DNA from: a virus
Length of the DNA stretch: 64,000 bases
IMG/VR virus record: IMGVR_UViG_3300042691_055965
Coordinates: 1-64,000 of that record
Reading direction: 5' to 3' (one strand)
The position numbers and the translations under genes were made by a program. The notes below the pieces were generated by a model. The model made no database searches and had not been told where the DNA came from. It saw only the letters and a program-made list of their open reading frames with translations. Of the stretch, positions 42,189 to 51,227 are shown one piece after another. Position 1 is the first letter of the stretch. Each line of letters begins with the position of its first letter.

Positions 42189-42902
42189 ATGGCAGAATTT
42201 ATTTCAGATAGTATCATTTCAGAGGGAGGATTAACAGCATCTACGTCAAGTATCACAACGTTAAGTGCAACAACTATTTCAGGATCAACTCTTTTTGGTG
42301 ATGGTTCGAATATTATAAACGTTAATGGTACAGCAACACCAGGAGGGGTTAATGGTTCGATACAATTTAATAATGGAGGACTTTTATCGGGTAGTACATC
42401 ATTATTATTTACGGGAAGTGAATTACAATTTACAGGTACGACAAGACTTAATGGGCAACTTTTTAGGACAAATAGTCCAAGTGTAAAGTTAGCCCACCAA
42501 TGGGGTGGTAGTATTGCCGCTGGTACAACTCCTGGAATTATTTGGACAAATATGCCTGCAGGTATTACAACTTGGTTACATACGACTACAGCAACACTAA
42601 CTCAAGATGCAACATATGTTACAGATTTGACTGAATACACACAATGTAGATTATTTACCTCAATGCAAGTTGCAGGTGCTGCGGCAAACACATTAATTGC
42701 TGTTCAATACGCAACAACTATAGGTGGTGTATATTCCACATTAGTGTCATTAACCATTGCAAATACAACAGGTGCGAAAGATACTGATTGGCAAACAATA
42801 CCTGTTGGTGCCAATGGGTTAGTATTTATTCGTCTTATTGGGCAAAATGGTGTATCAGGGACAAACCCAAGATTTTCACCTCCAATACTATTAATTAGAT
42901 AA
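42189..42902 (+). CDS. Short tail fiber-like protein (paralog B)
   Basis: Protein of 237 aa, paralog of the previous gene: same start (FISDSIISEGGLTASTSSIT), same GDGSN turn, same end (RFSPPILLIR). Both have GIIWTNMPA and LTEYTQ-type segments in the C-terminal domain. Unlike paralog A it has its own upstream element, so it may be separately transcribed. Confidence 0.65.
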   Translation: MAEFISDSIISEGGLTASTSSITTLSATTISGSTLFGDGSNIINVNGTATPGGVNGSIQFNNGGLLSGSTSLLFTGSELQFTGTTRLNGQLFRTNSPSVKLAHQWGGSIAAGTTPGIIWTNMPAGITTWLHTTTATLTQDATYVTDLTEYTQCRLFTSMQVAGAAANTLIAVQYATTIGGVYSTLVSLTIANTTGAKDTDWQTIPVGANGLVFIRLIGQNGVSGTNPRFSPPILLIR

Positions 42903-42914
42903 TTTAGTTTGAAG

Positions 42915-42921
42915 TATTTAT
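42915..42921 (+). promoter_or_regulatory. TATTTAT element before the 42928 gene
   Basis: TATTTAT, 6 nt, ATG. Confidence 0.5.
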
Positions 42922-42927
42922 CTTAAT

Positions 42928-44064
42928 ATGGCAAATAAAAAAATATCAGAATTACCATACATACCAGAATCACAAATTTCAGGGAATACTTTAGTACCTT
43001 TGGTTACTTATTATTCTGCCACGACAGGTGATACTGTTCATACGTATGTTTCAGATTTACAAGATTATTTATTAAGTGGGCAAACAATCACTGGCGGAAC
43101 TTATTCTGCAGGTACTGCCACTTTTACAAATAGTAGTGGTGGTACATTTGATGTTACTGGTTTTACAAGTGGTACTAATTTTGCAAATACTGATTTAACC
43201 TTTACAGGAAATAGAACACATAACACAAATAACAATTATTTGTGGTTACAAACAAATGGAACAACAAGTGGTTCTTCAATCTATATGGATTCCACAAATT
43301 GGATAGACGTAGGATTTAGTAATTCGATTTCTGTTGGTAATTTTACAAGATGGGAACCATCAATAGTAACTCACTACTACCAAACAATCGATAGATTAAA
43401 TTTAAAAAGCACGGAAACCGTTATCAATGAAACGGGTATCGATGTTGATTTTAGAGTTGAAAGTGACACAAATCCAAATATGTTATTTGTAGATGCAAGT
43501 ACAAACAGAGTGGGAATAGGTAAAAGTAACCCAACTGTGGAATTAGATATAAGTGGAGATACTACAAATTCAGGATTATTAAAATCAACTTCAATTTCAG
43601 CAACAACAGTTTCTGCAACCACAATAGTTTTAAGTGGTAGTGATATAACCTCATCTTGGACATCATATGTACCAACATGGTCATCAAATGGTATAACACA
43701 ACCAACCATAGGTGACGGTTCGATTACGGGAGCATACAAAGTTATTGGTAAAACGTGTTTTTATAGAGGTAAGTTACTTTTTGGAACAACAACATCAGGA
43801 GGGTCGGGAGCATGGGAAATTTCTTTACCTTTTACCGCCGCATCAGCAGACGGAGTTCAATTACCTGTTTCAATTTTGGATCAGGGTATTGATTGGTATC
43901 AAGGGTTAATGAATGGTTCTTACGGAGGTTTTACAACTAAAAGTTCAATACTCGCCCCATCAACATTATCCATAGGTAAAAGCTCAGGTTTGGATGCAAC
44001 TTTACCATTCACTTGGGGTAATAATGATTATTTTGTTTGGAATGGTTCTTACGAAATTGCGTAA
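42928..44064 (+). CDS. Tail fiber protein, 378 aa
   Basis: N-terminus KKISELPYIPESQISGNTLV is an attachment motif seen in other phage fibers. One shaft repeat (AGTATFTNSSGGTFDVTGF) matches the other fibers of this cluster. The C-terminal ~135 residues (TSYVPTWSSNG, GAYKVIGKTCFYRGKL, WEISLPFTA) look like a common phage fiber tip domain. Its end overlaps the convergent glycosylase-like gene by 16 nt; last gene of the adhesion cluster. Confidence 0.7.
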   Translation: MANKKISELPYIPESQISGNTLVPLVTYYSATTGDTVHTYVSDLQDYLLSGQTITGGTYSAGTATFTNSSGGTFDVTGFTSGTNFANTDLTFTGNRTHNTNNNYLWLQTNGTTSGSSIYMDSTNWIDVGFSNSISVGNFTRWEPSIVTHYYQTIDRLNLKSTETVINETGIDVDFRVESDTNPNMLFVDASTNRVGIGKSNPTVELDISGDTTNSGLLKSTSISATTVSATTIVLSGSDITSSWTSYVPTWSSNGITQPTIGDGSITGAYKVIGKTCFYRGKLLFGTTTSGGSGAWEISLPFTAASADGVQLPVSILDQGIDWYQGLMNGSYGGFTTKSSILAPSTLSIGKSSGLDATLPFTWGNNDYFVWNGSYEIA

Positions 44065-44528
44065 ATCCTTTCTTTACTGCCAACAATTTGTTTGTACCAT
44101 TTACCCTTTTCATCTAACCACACATACGGATTTTCGGGATTTTCTATCCACCCATGTTTAGAATAATAATCCAAATCTTTTCGTAATAAATTTGCTCTAT
44201 GGGATGAATGAAATTCTTCATTTTCTAACCAATCGGGTAAAACAAATTCACCTTCAATTCTTTCATATTCCATAGTGTTTTTGAAACCACGCTCAACCCA
44301 CACATCGATGCAATCGTTATAGTATTGTTTTAGTGCATTTACATAAGGACGCCACATTACAGAACAAGGATGATTTAACCATCCCTTGTATGGTTTTCCA
44401 TCTTTTCGAAGTCTTCCTGTGATAGCGGATATAATTTGATATGCTTCGACACGTTGTTTACCCAAACGTTTGTTGTCTAAAGATTCTAAAGATTTTCTGA
44501 AATCGGAATATGGAAGGAATGTTTGCAT
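44049..44528 (-). CDS. MSMEG_6728/DenV-like protein, possible DNA glycosylase
   Basis: Protein of 159 aa. The beginning (MQTFLPYSDFRKSLESLDNK, then RLGKQRVEA) and HPCSVMWRPYVNAL match the MSMEG_6728-type family. The later part (RGFKNT, SSHRANLLRKDLDYY) shares an order of motifs with T4 endonuclease V (DenV), a pyrimidine-dimer glycosylase. The link to DenV is remote and by eye. If right, with UvrC it gives the phage two repair proteins. It overlaps the convergent fiber gene. Confidence 0.55.
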   Translation of the reverse strand: MQTFLPYSDFRKSLESLDNKRLGKQRVEAYQIISAITGRLRKDGKPYKGWLNHPCSVMWRPYVNALKQYYNDCIDVWVERGFKNTMEYERIEGEFVLPDWLENEEFHSSHRANLLRKDLDYYSKHGWIENPENPYVWLDEKGKWYKQIVGSKERIYAIS

Positions 44529-44566
44529 GATACAAAGATAATAAAATTTTTCTATAATTTTTAATA

Positions 44567-45232
44567 TTATTTTTTATTTTTCTTACTCATATATTTACCT
44601 AATTTCCATCCATTACTTAAATAAAAATTAATTTCATTAGGGTTTACCATTTTATTGTCCGTACCTTTAGTCATACACTTTTTACCATATACTGAATTTT
44701 TTTCCCCAACACCCGTACCTTTTTTCATTTCACTTAATTTTTTCTTTGTTTCATCGGTGTGTTTTTTTCCTTTCCAATCATAAAAATATTTTTTATCTCT
44801 TCTACCATCAAGATATTGTTGTTTATTCGCTTTACTTAATTTTTCTGAAAATTGTTTTCTATATTCGTCATCTTTCATTTTTTCTAAAAAGACTTCATTA
44901 CCCCGTTTACAGGTTTTTACCATATGGTTTTTATCAATGAATCCACCGCCCCCACCTAATTGTAGGTTCATACAAAGTTTTTCAGAAATCAACTGTTGAT
45001 TGACAATTTCTTTTTCTCTTTTTTTTAGAATTTCTCTGTTTTCACAAAACTCAATAATTTCTTTGATGTGATTTTCTTTTCCATGATAGTTTAATGAACG
45101 CCATAATCTTTTACCACTACCAAGATAACCATCGTTCAGTGTGTTGGTACTGTGCATACCAATATAATATTTGTTATTCAACAAACAAGTTGTTTTATAA
45201 ATGTAGTGATATTTTTTTTGTAGTCTCGCCAT
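44567..45232 (-). CDS. Free-standing GIY-YIG homing endonuclease
   Basis: Protein of 221 aa. The GIY-YIG domain is at about residues 8-100 (YIYKTTCLLNNKYYIGMHST, GYLGSGKRL). A NUMOD3-type DNA-binding segment sits at about 165-185 (GKKHTDETKKKLSEMKKG). This architecture is that of Seg-like phage homing endonucleases, which cut a specific site in rival genomes and spread their own gene. It lies 48 nt downstream of the tmRNA gene on the same strand, so its target could be a tmRNA-less or variant locus. Confidence 0.85.
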   Translation of the reverse strand: MARLQKKYHYIYKTTCLLNNKYYIGMHSTNTLNDGYLGSGKRLWRSLNYHGKENHIKEIIEFCENREILKKREKEIVNQQLISEKLCMNLQLGGGGGFIDKNHMVKTCKRGNEVFLEKMKDDEYRKQFSEKLSKANKQQYLDGRRDKKYFYDWKGKKHTDETKKKLSEMKKGTGVGEKNSVYGKKCMTKGTDNKMVNPNEINFYLSNGWKLGKYMSKKNKK

Positions 45233-45247
45233 ATCTATATTTTATAT

Positions 45248-45254
45248 ATAAATA
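45248..45254 (-). promoter_or_regulatory. TATTTAT element before the GIY-YIG gene
   Basis: Minus-strand TATTTAT 15 nt before the start and between it and the tmRNA 3' end. Confidence 0.4.
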
Positions 45255-45280
45255 TGGCGATAAGTACAAAACTTCCGGCG

Positions 45281-45697
45281 TGGAGGTGCGGAGAGTCGAA
45301 CTCCGGTCCATAACATCCTGTCAGATAAGGACTACACGTTTAGGTTAAGGTTTTTCATACCTTCCAAAATATTTGGTTCCTATTTTGACATTGTTACCAA
45401 CAACTGTGTCGAGTTCACTTTTGTTACGGTAGCACTCTGAACGAGACCGTTTGTTTCTTTTCGGGTAGAAACCACACCTTTGTAAAGACTTCTGTTGCTA
45501 GGTTATATGTCCACCGACCCCCCGTTTCCGTGCTTAACTTAAGCTACAGTAACTTCTTCAGTTGAAATTAAACCAACCACTGAAAGGTTTTCTAAAACGT
45601 CGCCATTTGCAACTTGAATCAGTTTTTAAGGAGATTAATTCAGTCCCCACGTGCCCTTATTCTTCAGCCAATGCCTGTCAAATCCAAAACCACCCCC
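45281..45697 (-). ncRNA. ssrA: tmRNA with unusual 23-codon tag
   Basis: Read on the minus strand, the 5' end is GGGGGTG followed by GTTTTGGATTTGACAGGC, the conserved 5' end of tmRNA. The 3' end has a T-arm (CGGAG, loop TTCGACT, CTCCG) and CACCTCC, which pairs with the 5' GGGGGTG to make a 7-bp acceptor stem, then a discriminator A. CCA is not encoded. Length is 417 nt. A resume codon region GCAAATGGCGAC resembles the usual GCAAACGACGAA. From GCA (45608-45610) to TAA (45539-45541) the frame encodes ANGDVLENLS, then VVGLIS, then TEEVTVA. Host tags end in -ALAA or similar; this one ends in -TVA. tmRNA rescues stalled ribosomes. No SmpB gene is seen here, so host SmpB would be needed. Confidence 0.9.
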
Positions 45698-45762
45698 ATA
45701 TTTTCAAAGAACTTTCTTAATACAAATATATGTATAATATTAAATATATCCAAATTTAAGTA

Positions 45763-45769
45763 TATTTAT
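45763..45769 (+). promoter_or_regulatory. TATTTAT element before the 45774 gene
   Basis: TATTTAT, 4 nt, ATG; 66 nt from the tmRNA 5' end, divergent from it. Confidence 0.5.
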
Positions 45770-45773
45770 TTAT

Positions 45774-46952
45774 ATGAAAAAAAGAAGAAAATTATTTGAA
45801 GACGAATCAGAAGAACTATCTGACTTCAAAAAAATTCTTGCAATAAATAAAAAAAGGATTTCTTATAGGGATGTTGACTTTTATAACTCAGAAGGTAAAG
45901 ATTTTTCAGATATTATTGAAATAACCCAAGACGGATTATTATTCACTTTCGATGGTGGACTTGTTGAATACTTACAGTTTTTCTTTCCTGACGAATTTGA
46001 AGAAGGTTCTGATAGTTACTATGATGCTCAAATGTATGATTATATGTATGCCGGAAATTATGATTGGTATTCTGAATTTTCTGACAGATATTATGATGAT
46101 TGGGGTGAAGGATACATATTGGATGCCTTGAATGACAATCAAGTAGATAAATTGAAAGAAATTGTATCCATAGTTTCACCCACAATGGTTAATTATTTTT
46201 ATACTTCAGATCAGGGAAGAAAAAAAATAGGTAGAGATAGTAATGAAGTACAAAAAATTATTGATTTATTGACTACATTAGGTTTTGAAAGTTCTTTTCT
46301 AGATGCATACATTGAAGGAAGTGTTTCTGCGGTTAGAAACAGTGCTGCTGAATATATAAAAGACATATATTGTAATTGTTTAAAAGAAGCTATTGGGCTT
46401 GAAAACTACAGCCAAAGATACTGTTTTTGGAAATACGAATTATCTTGGGGTGATATAGTTTTGTTATATGCTAGATTTGGTTCACCAGAAGATAATCTTT
46501 ATGATTTACTTTTTGAAGCAATAAAAAAATCAAGCATAAAACATGCACCTGAACATTATGAAATTCAACATTATGTTTGGGACAATCAAAGATTTAGTGA
46601 AACTTTCAATCCAGAAATGGATAACATTTTAGATAATAAGTATGATGAAATTTTGGATGACGAAGAGTATTCAAAAGATTATATTGACGTATTAAATAAA
46701 GTTTCATTAATTGGTGGTACTGATAGTTGGATTAAATCGAAAAATGGTAAGTATCAAATTCGTATATTAAAGATAGACCCAAAAACTTTAAAAATAGATT
46801 ATTCTGTTTCTGACAAAAGTAACAATTGGAGTTCTAAAAAAGGAAGAACAACTATTGATGAGTTAATTAATTTGTTAAACTATGAAAGTTTGTTCCATCC
46901 TTCAGAATTTCGGGAACAGTTATTAAGGAAGTTTAGAAATTCTATCCTTTAA
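45774..46952 (+). CDS. Hypothetical acidic protein, 392 aa
   Basis: Unrecognised. Very acidic and tyrosine-rich in the N-terminal half (YDAQMYDYMYAGNYDWY), mixed helical later. The N-terminus is basic (MKKRRKLFEDESEE); L-F-E at residues 7-9 could be a very short leader, but this is weak. The end overlaps the convergent peptidase gene by 30 nt. Function unknown. Confidence 0.55.
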   Translation: MKKRRKLFEDESEELSDFKKILAINKKRISYRDVDFYNSEGKDFSDIIEITQDGLLFTFDGGLVEYLQFFFPDEFEEGSDSYYDAQMYDYMYAGNYDWYSEFSDRYYDDWGEGYILDALNDNQVDKLKEIVSIVSPTMVNYFYTSDQGRKKIGRDSNEVQKIIDLLTTLGFESSFLDAYIEGSVSAVRNSAAEYIKDIYCNCLKEAIGLENYSQRYCFWKYELSWGDIVLLYARFGSPEDNLYDLLFEAIKKSSIKHAPEHYEIQHYVWDNQRFSETFNPEMDNILDNKYDEILDDEEYSKDYIDVLNKVSLIGGTDSWIKSKNGKYQIRILKIDPKTLKIDYSVSDKSNNWSSKKGRTTIDELINLLNYESLFHPSEFREQLLRKFRNSIL

Positions 46953-47948
46953 CATTTCATAAAGAGATATACAATCTTCATTTGAAATGAAAATTGATGT
47001 ATCCACATCCATTAAAATAATACCATCTTCATATTCAGACACATCAATTTCTTCGAACTGATGGTGGGTATTTTCATTTAATTCAATTAAAGAATTCATC
47101 ACGGTTTGATTGGTATATACTATTGGTTTATATTCATATTCATATTTTTTCAAACCAAGAACATCAACCATATTTAACCCTGCGGTTAATGCTTTTTGAA
47201 CATCTTCTAATGAAATAAATTCTTGTGATGAATGCATGTTATAATATCCACAGGACATATTGATGCAAGATACATTAATTTTCTTTTTTAATTGTGAAAT
47301 GTCCGTATAAGGGTGTGATTGAACAAGCATTTCATTTCCAAATGATTTTTCAATTGTTGAAATAACTTTTTCATAAAATTCACTATTTCTATCAAATAAT
47401 CGAACTCCCGAGCATATCTCGGTAATTAAATGATTTCCTGGTGCATCATATTGTGTGATATAACCAACATCTTGTAAAAAATCTTCATCACATTTTTGTG
47501 AACCGTGGCAACCTGTTTCTTCTGAAACAAAAAGTCCAACTTTTACTTTGTCCAATCTTTTTAAAAGTTCCAAACAAATAAAAATTCCACATTTGTCGTC
47601 ACCACCAATACCTGTTGGGTTTCCATGTACATCATATGCTTTCAAACAATCAACCTTTTCACTTGTAAAAACTTTTCCAAACGTTGCGGGTCTTGTAAGT
47701 TTTTCTTTTTTTACAATTATTTTATCAATTTTGTGGTGAACGGTGTCTGTGTGAGCAACAAACATTGGGTAGAACTCTCCGTCAGAAAGTTCACCCTTTG
47801 TTGCATATATATTCATCATATTGTCCCGATAATATTTGACACCGGGAATCGTATCAAGTTCATTACAAAGATATTCAACCATATCTTCTTCTTGATACGT
47901 TTTTGATGGAACTGAAAGAAGTTCTTTAAATTTTTCTAAATTGTACAC
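46923..47948 (-). CDS. M20-family (peptidase T-like) metallopeptidase
   Basis: 341 aa from a GTG at 47948 (a TTG at 47975 would add nine residues). Metal and catalytic motifs of the M20/PepT group are visible: AHTDTVH, GGDDKCGI, SEETGCHGS (catalytic Glu), YDAPGN, and the later HPYTDISQLKK and NMHSSQEFIS. These enzymes remove amino acids from short peptides using two zinc ions. It starts 48 nt after the ClpC-like gene on the same strand, so they may share a transcript. Inference: it may finish breaking down peptides made by a Clp protease. A metabolic role is the alternative. Confidence 0.8.
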   Translation of the reverse strand: MYNLEKFKELLSVPSKTYQEEDMVEYLCNELDTIPGVKYYRDNMMNIYATKGELSDGEFYPMFVAHTDTVHHKIDKIIVKKEKLTRPATFGKVFTSEKVDCLKAYDVHGNPTGIGGDDKCGIFICLELLKRLDKVKVGLFVSEETGCHGSQKCDEDFLQDVGYITQYDAPGNHLITEICSGVRLFDRNSEFYEKVISTIEKSFGNEMLVQSHPYTDISQLKKKINVSCINMSCGYYNMHSSQEFISLEDVQKALTAGLNMVDVLGLKKYEYEYKPIVYTNQTVMNSLIELNENTHHQFEEIDVSEYEDGIILMDVDTSIFISNEDCISLYEMLKDRISKLP

Positions 47949-47996
47949 AGATATATATTTTTTATAAAAATACAAAAAATTTTATTAATAACAAAA

Positions 47997-50045
47997 TTAT
48001 TGTGTTTTTATTTTTCTTTTTGTTGGTTTTTTTATTTTAATATCTGTTTTATCTTCTTTTTGATTGTATGATAAAATAAACTTGGAATTTTTTTCTGGGT
48101 TATCAGAAAGGATTTTATCTGTTATATAATCGTCAACCCATTTCTGAACCGTTCTTTTTAAAATCCTTGCTCCAAACCTTGTATCAGTTCCAATTGAAAT
48201 AATATGTTTTTTCAAGGTATCGTCAACCTCAACATCAAATTCAATTTTTCTAACTCTTTCATATACTTTTTCCAATTCCAAATCAATAATTTCCATCAAG
48301 TTATCTTCATCCAAATCTTTGAAATAAACAATATCATCAAATCTATTTATAAATTCTGGAACAAATCTTTTGAAAAGTTCTTTTTCCAACACTGATTTTA
48401 TTTCTTCTTCTTTTTGTTCAATTTTTGTTGCCGTCGAAAATCCTACACCTGTTCCAAATTGTTGAACGGCTCTTGTTCCAACATTTGATGTCATCAATAT
48501 AATACAATTTTTGAAATTGATTTTTCTTCCATGTCCATCGGTTAAAAATCCTTCATCGAGCATTTGCAAAAACACATTGAAGATTTCAGGGTGGGCTTTT
48601 TCAATTTCATCAAGTAAAATAACAGAATATGGTTTGTTTTTAATTTTATTCAAAAAAGGAGAACCATCATCATATCCAACATAACCTGGCGATGTTCCTG
48701 TTAATTTTGATGTTGATATTTTATCTGAAAATTCGCTCATGTCAAGTCTGATAAGAGCATCTTCTGAATTGAACATATGTTTTGCAAGTTGTTTTGCAAG
48801 TTCCGTTTTTCCAACACCGGAATTACCAATTAAAAGTCCACTGAATATCGGTCTTTTTGGATCGTTCAAACCAACTTTATTTCTTTGGATAGCTCTTGCA
48901 ATTTTTGCAATTGCATCATCTTGTCCAATAACCTTTTTATTAAGTGTGTCCTTTAATGTTTTAAGTTGTTCTGATTCATCAGTTGTGATTTTATTGATTG
49001 GAATTTTTGTCATAAGTGACACAACATCATAAACAATATCTTCTGTTACTTCTCTTTTGAAAAGGTTTCTATTTTTTTCAAATTCATCTTTTTCCTTTTC
49101 AAGCTCAAGAAGTATTTTTCTTTCTTTATCTCTTAAATTTGCTGCTTCTTCGTACTTTTGACTATTAATAACTCGAATTTTTTCCTTTTTAATGTCTTCT
49201 GCCTTTTTTTTCAAATCTTCGATAATTTCAGGTAATTTGATTTCAACTTGCGACCTGGCACCAACCTCATCGATTATATCAAACGCCTTGTCAGGAAATT
49301 CTCTATCTGTGATGTAACGATCAGCCAATTCAACACAAAGTTTTAATATGTCATCACTGTACTTTACCTTATGATAATCTTCATACCTTTCTTTTGTATT
49401 ATACAAGATTTCAAGTGTTTCTTCTTTTGTTGACGGATCTACCATTACCTTTTGAAACCTCCTTTCAAGTGCTCCGTCCTTTTCAATGTTTTTTCTATAT
49501 TCTTCAAGTGTTGTTGCTCCAATACATTGTAATTCACCACGGGACAGGGCTGGTTTGAAAATATTTGATGCATCCATTGTACCTGATGCGTTTCCTGCAC
49601 CAATCATTGTATGAATTTCATCGATGAAAATAATAATGTCAGGATTTGCATAAAGTTCTTCCATTATAACTTTCATTCTTTCTTCAAATTGTCCTCTGTA
49701 TTTTGTTCCTGCAACAACAGATGTCATGTCTAATGAAACAATTCTTTTATTTGCCAAATTTTGGGGACAATCACCTTCGAATATTTTCTTTGCAAGTCCT
49801 TCAATAATTGCTGTTTTTCCACAACCAGGTTCACCAAGAACGATTGGGTTGTTCTTTTTTCTTCTTGATAAAATCTGTGCAATTCTATTGATTTCGTTTT
49901 CTCTCCCAACAATCGGGTCTAGTTTTCCTTCTTCTGCTAGTAATATTAAATCTCTTGAAAAATTATCCAAAACGGGGGTTTTTGACGAACCTGTTGATTG
50001 TGATTTGTTTTTGGATTTTTCGTTGCTATCTGCTGAATCAATCAT
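47997..50045 (-). CDS. ClpC/ClpA-type AAA+ unfoldase without N-domain
   Basis: Protein of 682 aa with two AAA+ modules. D1: Walker A GEPGCGKT, Walker B IIIFIDEI, and GALERRF arginine finger. A middle domain has a UVR-like helix (SQKYEEAANLRDKERK), as in ClpC. D2: Walker A GNSGVGKT, Walker B VILLDEI, and RFGARILKR. In D2 the motif VGF (GTGVGFST) sits where ClpP-binding loops lie in ClpC/ClpA, so it could dock on host ClpP. The normal ~150-residue N-domain, used for adaptors, is missing; instead there is a short Ser/Lys-rich tail of about 25 residues. No protease subunit is encoded nearby. Co-oriented with the M20 peptidase and the tmRNA. Confidence 0.9.
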   Translation of the reverse strand: MIDSADSNEKSKNKSQSTGSSKTPVLDNFSRDLILLAEEGKLDPIVGRENEINRIAQILSRRKKNNPIVLGEPGCGKTAIIEGLAKKIFEGDCPQNLANKRIVSLDMTSVVAGTKYRGQFEERMKVIMEELYANPDIIIFIDEIHTMIGAGNASGTMDASNIFKPALSRGELQCIGATTLEEYRKNIEKDGALERRFQKVMVDPSTKEETLEILYNTKERYEDYHKVKYSDDILKLCVELADRYITDREFPDKAFDIIDEVGARSQVEIKLPEIIEDLKKKAEDIKKEKIRVINSQKYEEAANLRDKERKILLELEKEKDEFEKNRNLFKREVTEDIVYDVVSLMTKIPINKITTDESEQLKTLKDTLNKKVIGQDDAIAKIARAIQRNKVGLNDPKRPIFSGLLIGNSGVGKTELAKQLAKHMFNSEDALIRLDMSEFSDKISTSKLTGTSPGYVGYDDGSPFLNKIKNKPYSVILLDEIEKAHPEIFNVFLQMLDEGFLTDGHGRKINFKNCIILMTSNVGTRAVQQFGTGVGFSTATKIEQKEEEIKSVLEKELFKRFVPEFINRFDDIVYFKDLDEDNLMEIIDLELEKVYERVRKIEFDVEVDDTLKKHIISIGTDTRFGARILKRTVQKWVDDYITDKILSDNPEKNSKFILSYNQKEDKTDIKIKKPTKRKIKTQ

Positions 50046-50137
50046 ATTTTTTGTTTTTTTAAAATGTAATTAATTTTTATTCTTTTATCAATTCTTATTT
50101 TTTTGAATATCGGAAATGTTTTTTTCTTTATTGTGCA

Positions 50138-50144
50138 TATTTAT
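50138..50144 (+). promoter_or_regulatory. TATTTAT element before the 50164 gene
   Basis: TATTTAT 19 nt before the ATG; in the gap between the divergent Clp gene and the leader paralogs. Confidence 0.4.
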
Positions 50145-50163
50145 TTGGTATAAATAAAAATTT

Positions 50164-50706
50164 ATGAAAAGAATTATAAGACTTACAGAATCAGATTTAG
50201 CTCGTATTGTTAGACGAGTAATTAATGAAGATACTGAAACTACTACTATGACACCAGAAACCGTAACAGATATTACTATGAAAGATGATGTTAAACTTCA
50301 AGAGTATGCTAGTGATGCTCGTGAAGGTATTACCGCACCAAATTCACTAACTATTACGGGTAAGGCTGGTTTAAAAAATGGTGTTGGTACTGTTAATTTT
50401 AACATTACTGGTTCAGGACTCCAAGGAATTAGTAAACGACAGTGTAAAAGAACGAGTGAAGGGTTCAGTATGATAGAAAGTGCTTCTGTAACATTTTCAC
50501 AAAAAAGTGACATAAAATATTATGCCTTCAGTAGATTTTTTACTTACGATGAAACTACTAAATCTTATGTAAGTGATAGAGGTGCCAGTTTAAGAAGCAA
50601 TATTACCGACGGTGGGACAACATTTAAAAATGATAAAAAATTAGCCGAACTGACTTTAAAATACTGTAAAGCGGTGTGTGGTGATGATAAAAATAATTGT
50701 AAATAA
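50164..50706 (+). CDS. Leader-bearing protein, paralog 1
   Basis: Protein of 180 aa. Residues 1-22 are the clearest example of the leader (RLTESDLARIVRRVINE core) with a likely cut after E22. A Thr-rich hinge (ETTTMTPETVTD) follows. The mature beta-rich part has four Cys in the last third (a pair near C174-C179), which could form disulfides. The next gene has the same leader but a different body. Inference: packaged in the head. Confidence 0.6.
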   Translation: MKRIIRLTESDLARIVRRVINEDTETTTMTPETVTDITMKDDVKLQEYASDAREGITAPNSLTITGKAGLKNGVGTVNFNITGSGLQGISKRQCKRTSEGFSMIESASVTFSQKSDIKYYAFSRFFTYDETTKSYVSDRGASLRSNITDGGTTFKNDKKLAELTLKYCKAVCGDDKNNCK

Positions 50707-50712
50707 AAAGTT

Positions 50713-51213
50713 ATGAAAAGAATAATTAGATTAACAGAATCAGATTTGGCTCGTATTGTTAGACGAGTAATTAGTGAAGGAACTGAAACCACTACTATGA
50801 CTCCGGTAAGTTACACTGAATTAGATTACAATGGGAACATATATAGAGCTATGACTTCTGCAGGTTCACAATTGAAATTCAATGTTGCCCCACGTTATAA
50901 AAAAGTTACTGACAATAAAGGAAACACAACAGAAGATACCAACGTAATAGAATTAACAGTATCTGTTGAGGGTGTTTCAGAAACTTCAGGTAGATTAACA
51001 CTTGATTGTAATAGTAAAACCGCAAAAGGTACATGGAGTTCGGGAATTGTATCTAAAGATGAGAACTTTTGTATAAATGCTGGAAATAGAGGAACTAAAT
51101 GTGGAGCAGAAGCGTCTAGTACGCTTCGATCGTCATTCATACCAGCTGCAAAAGCATGGAAAAATCAAGGTATGGTAGCTGAAATGTTAACTAAATATTG
51201 TAAAAAACCATAA
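50713..51213 (+). CDS. Leader-bearing protein, paralog 2
   Basis: Protein of 166 aa. Leader RLTESDLARIVRRVISE is almost the same as the previous protein at DNA level, cut expected after E22, with the same Thr hinge (ETTTMTP). The mature domain shares only an overall plan: a beta domain with Cys (LTLDCNSKT, NFCINAGNRGTKCGA) and a final Lys-rich KYCKKP. Starts 6 nt after paralog 1. The leader was probably copied as a unit. Confidence 0.6.
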   Translation: MKRIIRLTESDLARIVRRVISEGTETTTMTPVSYTELDYNGNIYRAMTSAGSQLKFNVAPRYKKVTDNKGNTTEDTNVIELTVSVEGVSETSGRLTLDCNSKTAKGTWSSGIVSKDENFCINAGNRGTKCGAEASSTLRSSFIPAAKAWKNQGMVAEMLTKYCKKP

Positions 51214-51227
51214 AACTAAATAAAATG

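Noticed and set aside
29416-44064. Diversity-generating retroelement in the fiber cluster
   Set aside because: No reverse transcriptase and no template/variable repeat pair with adenine-specific differences were seen.
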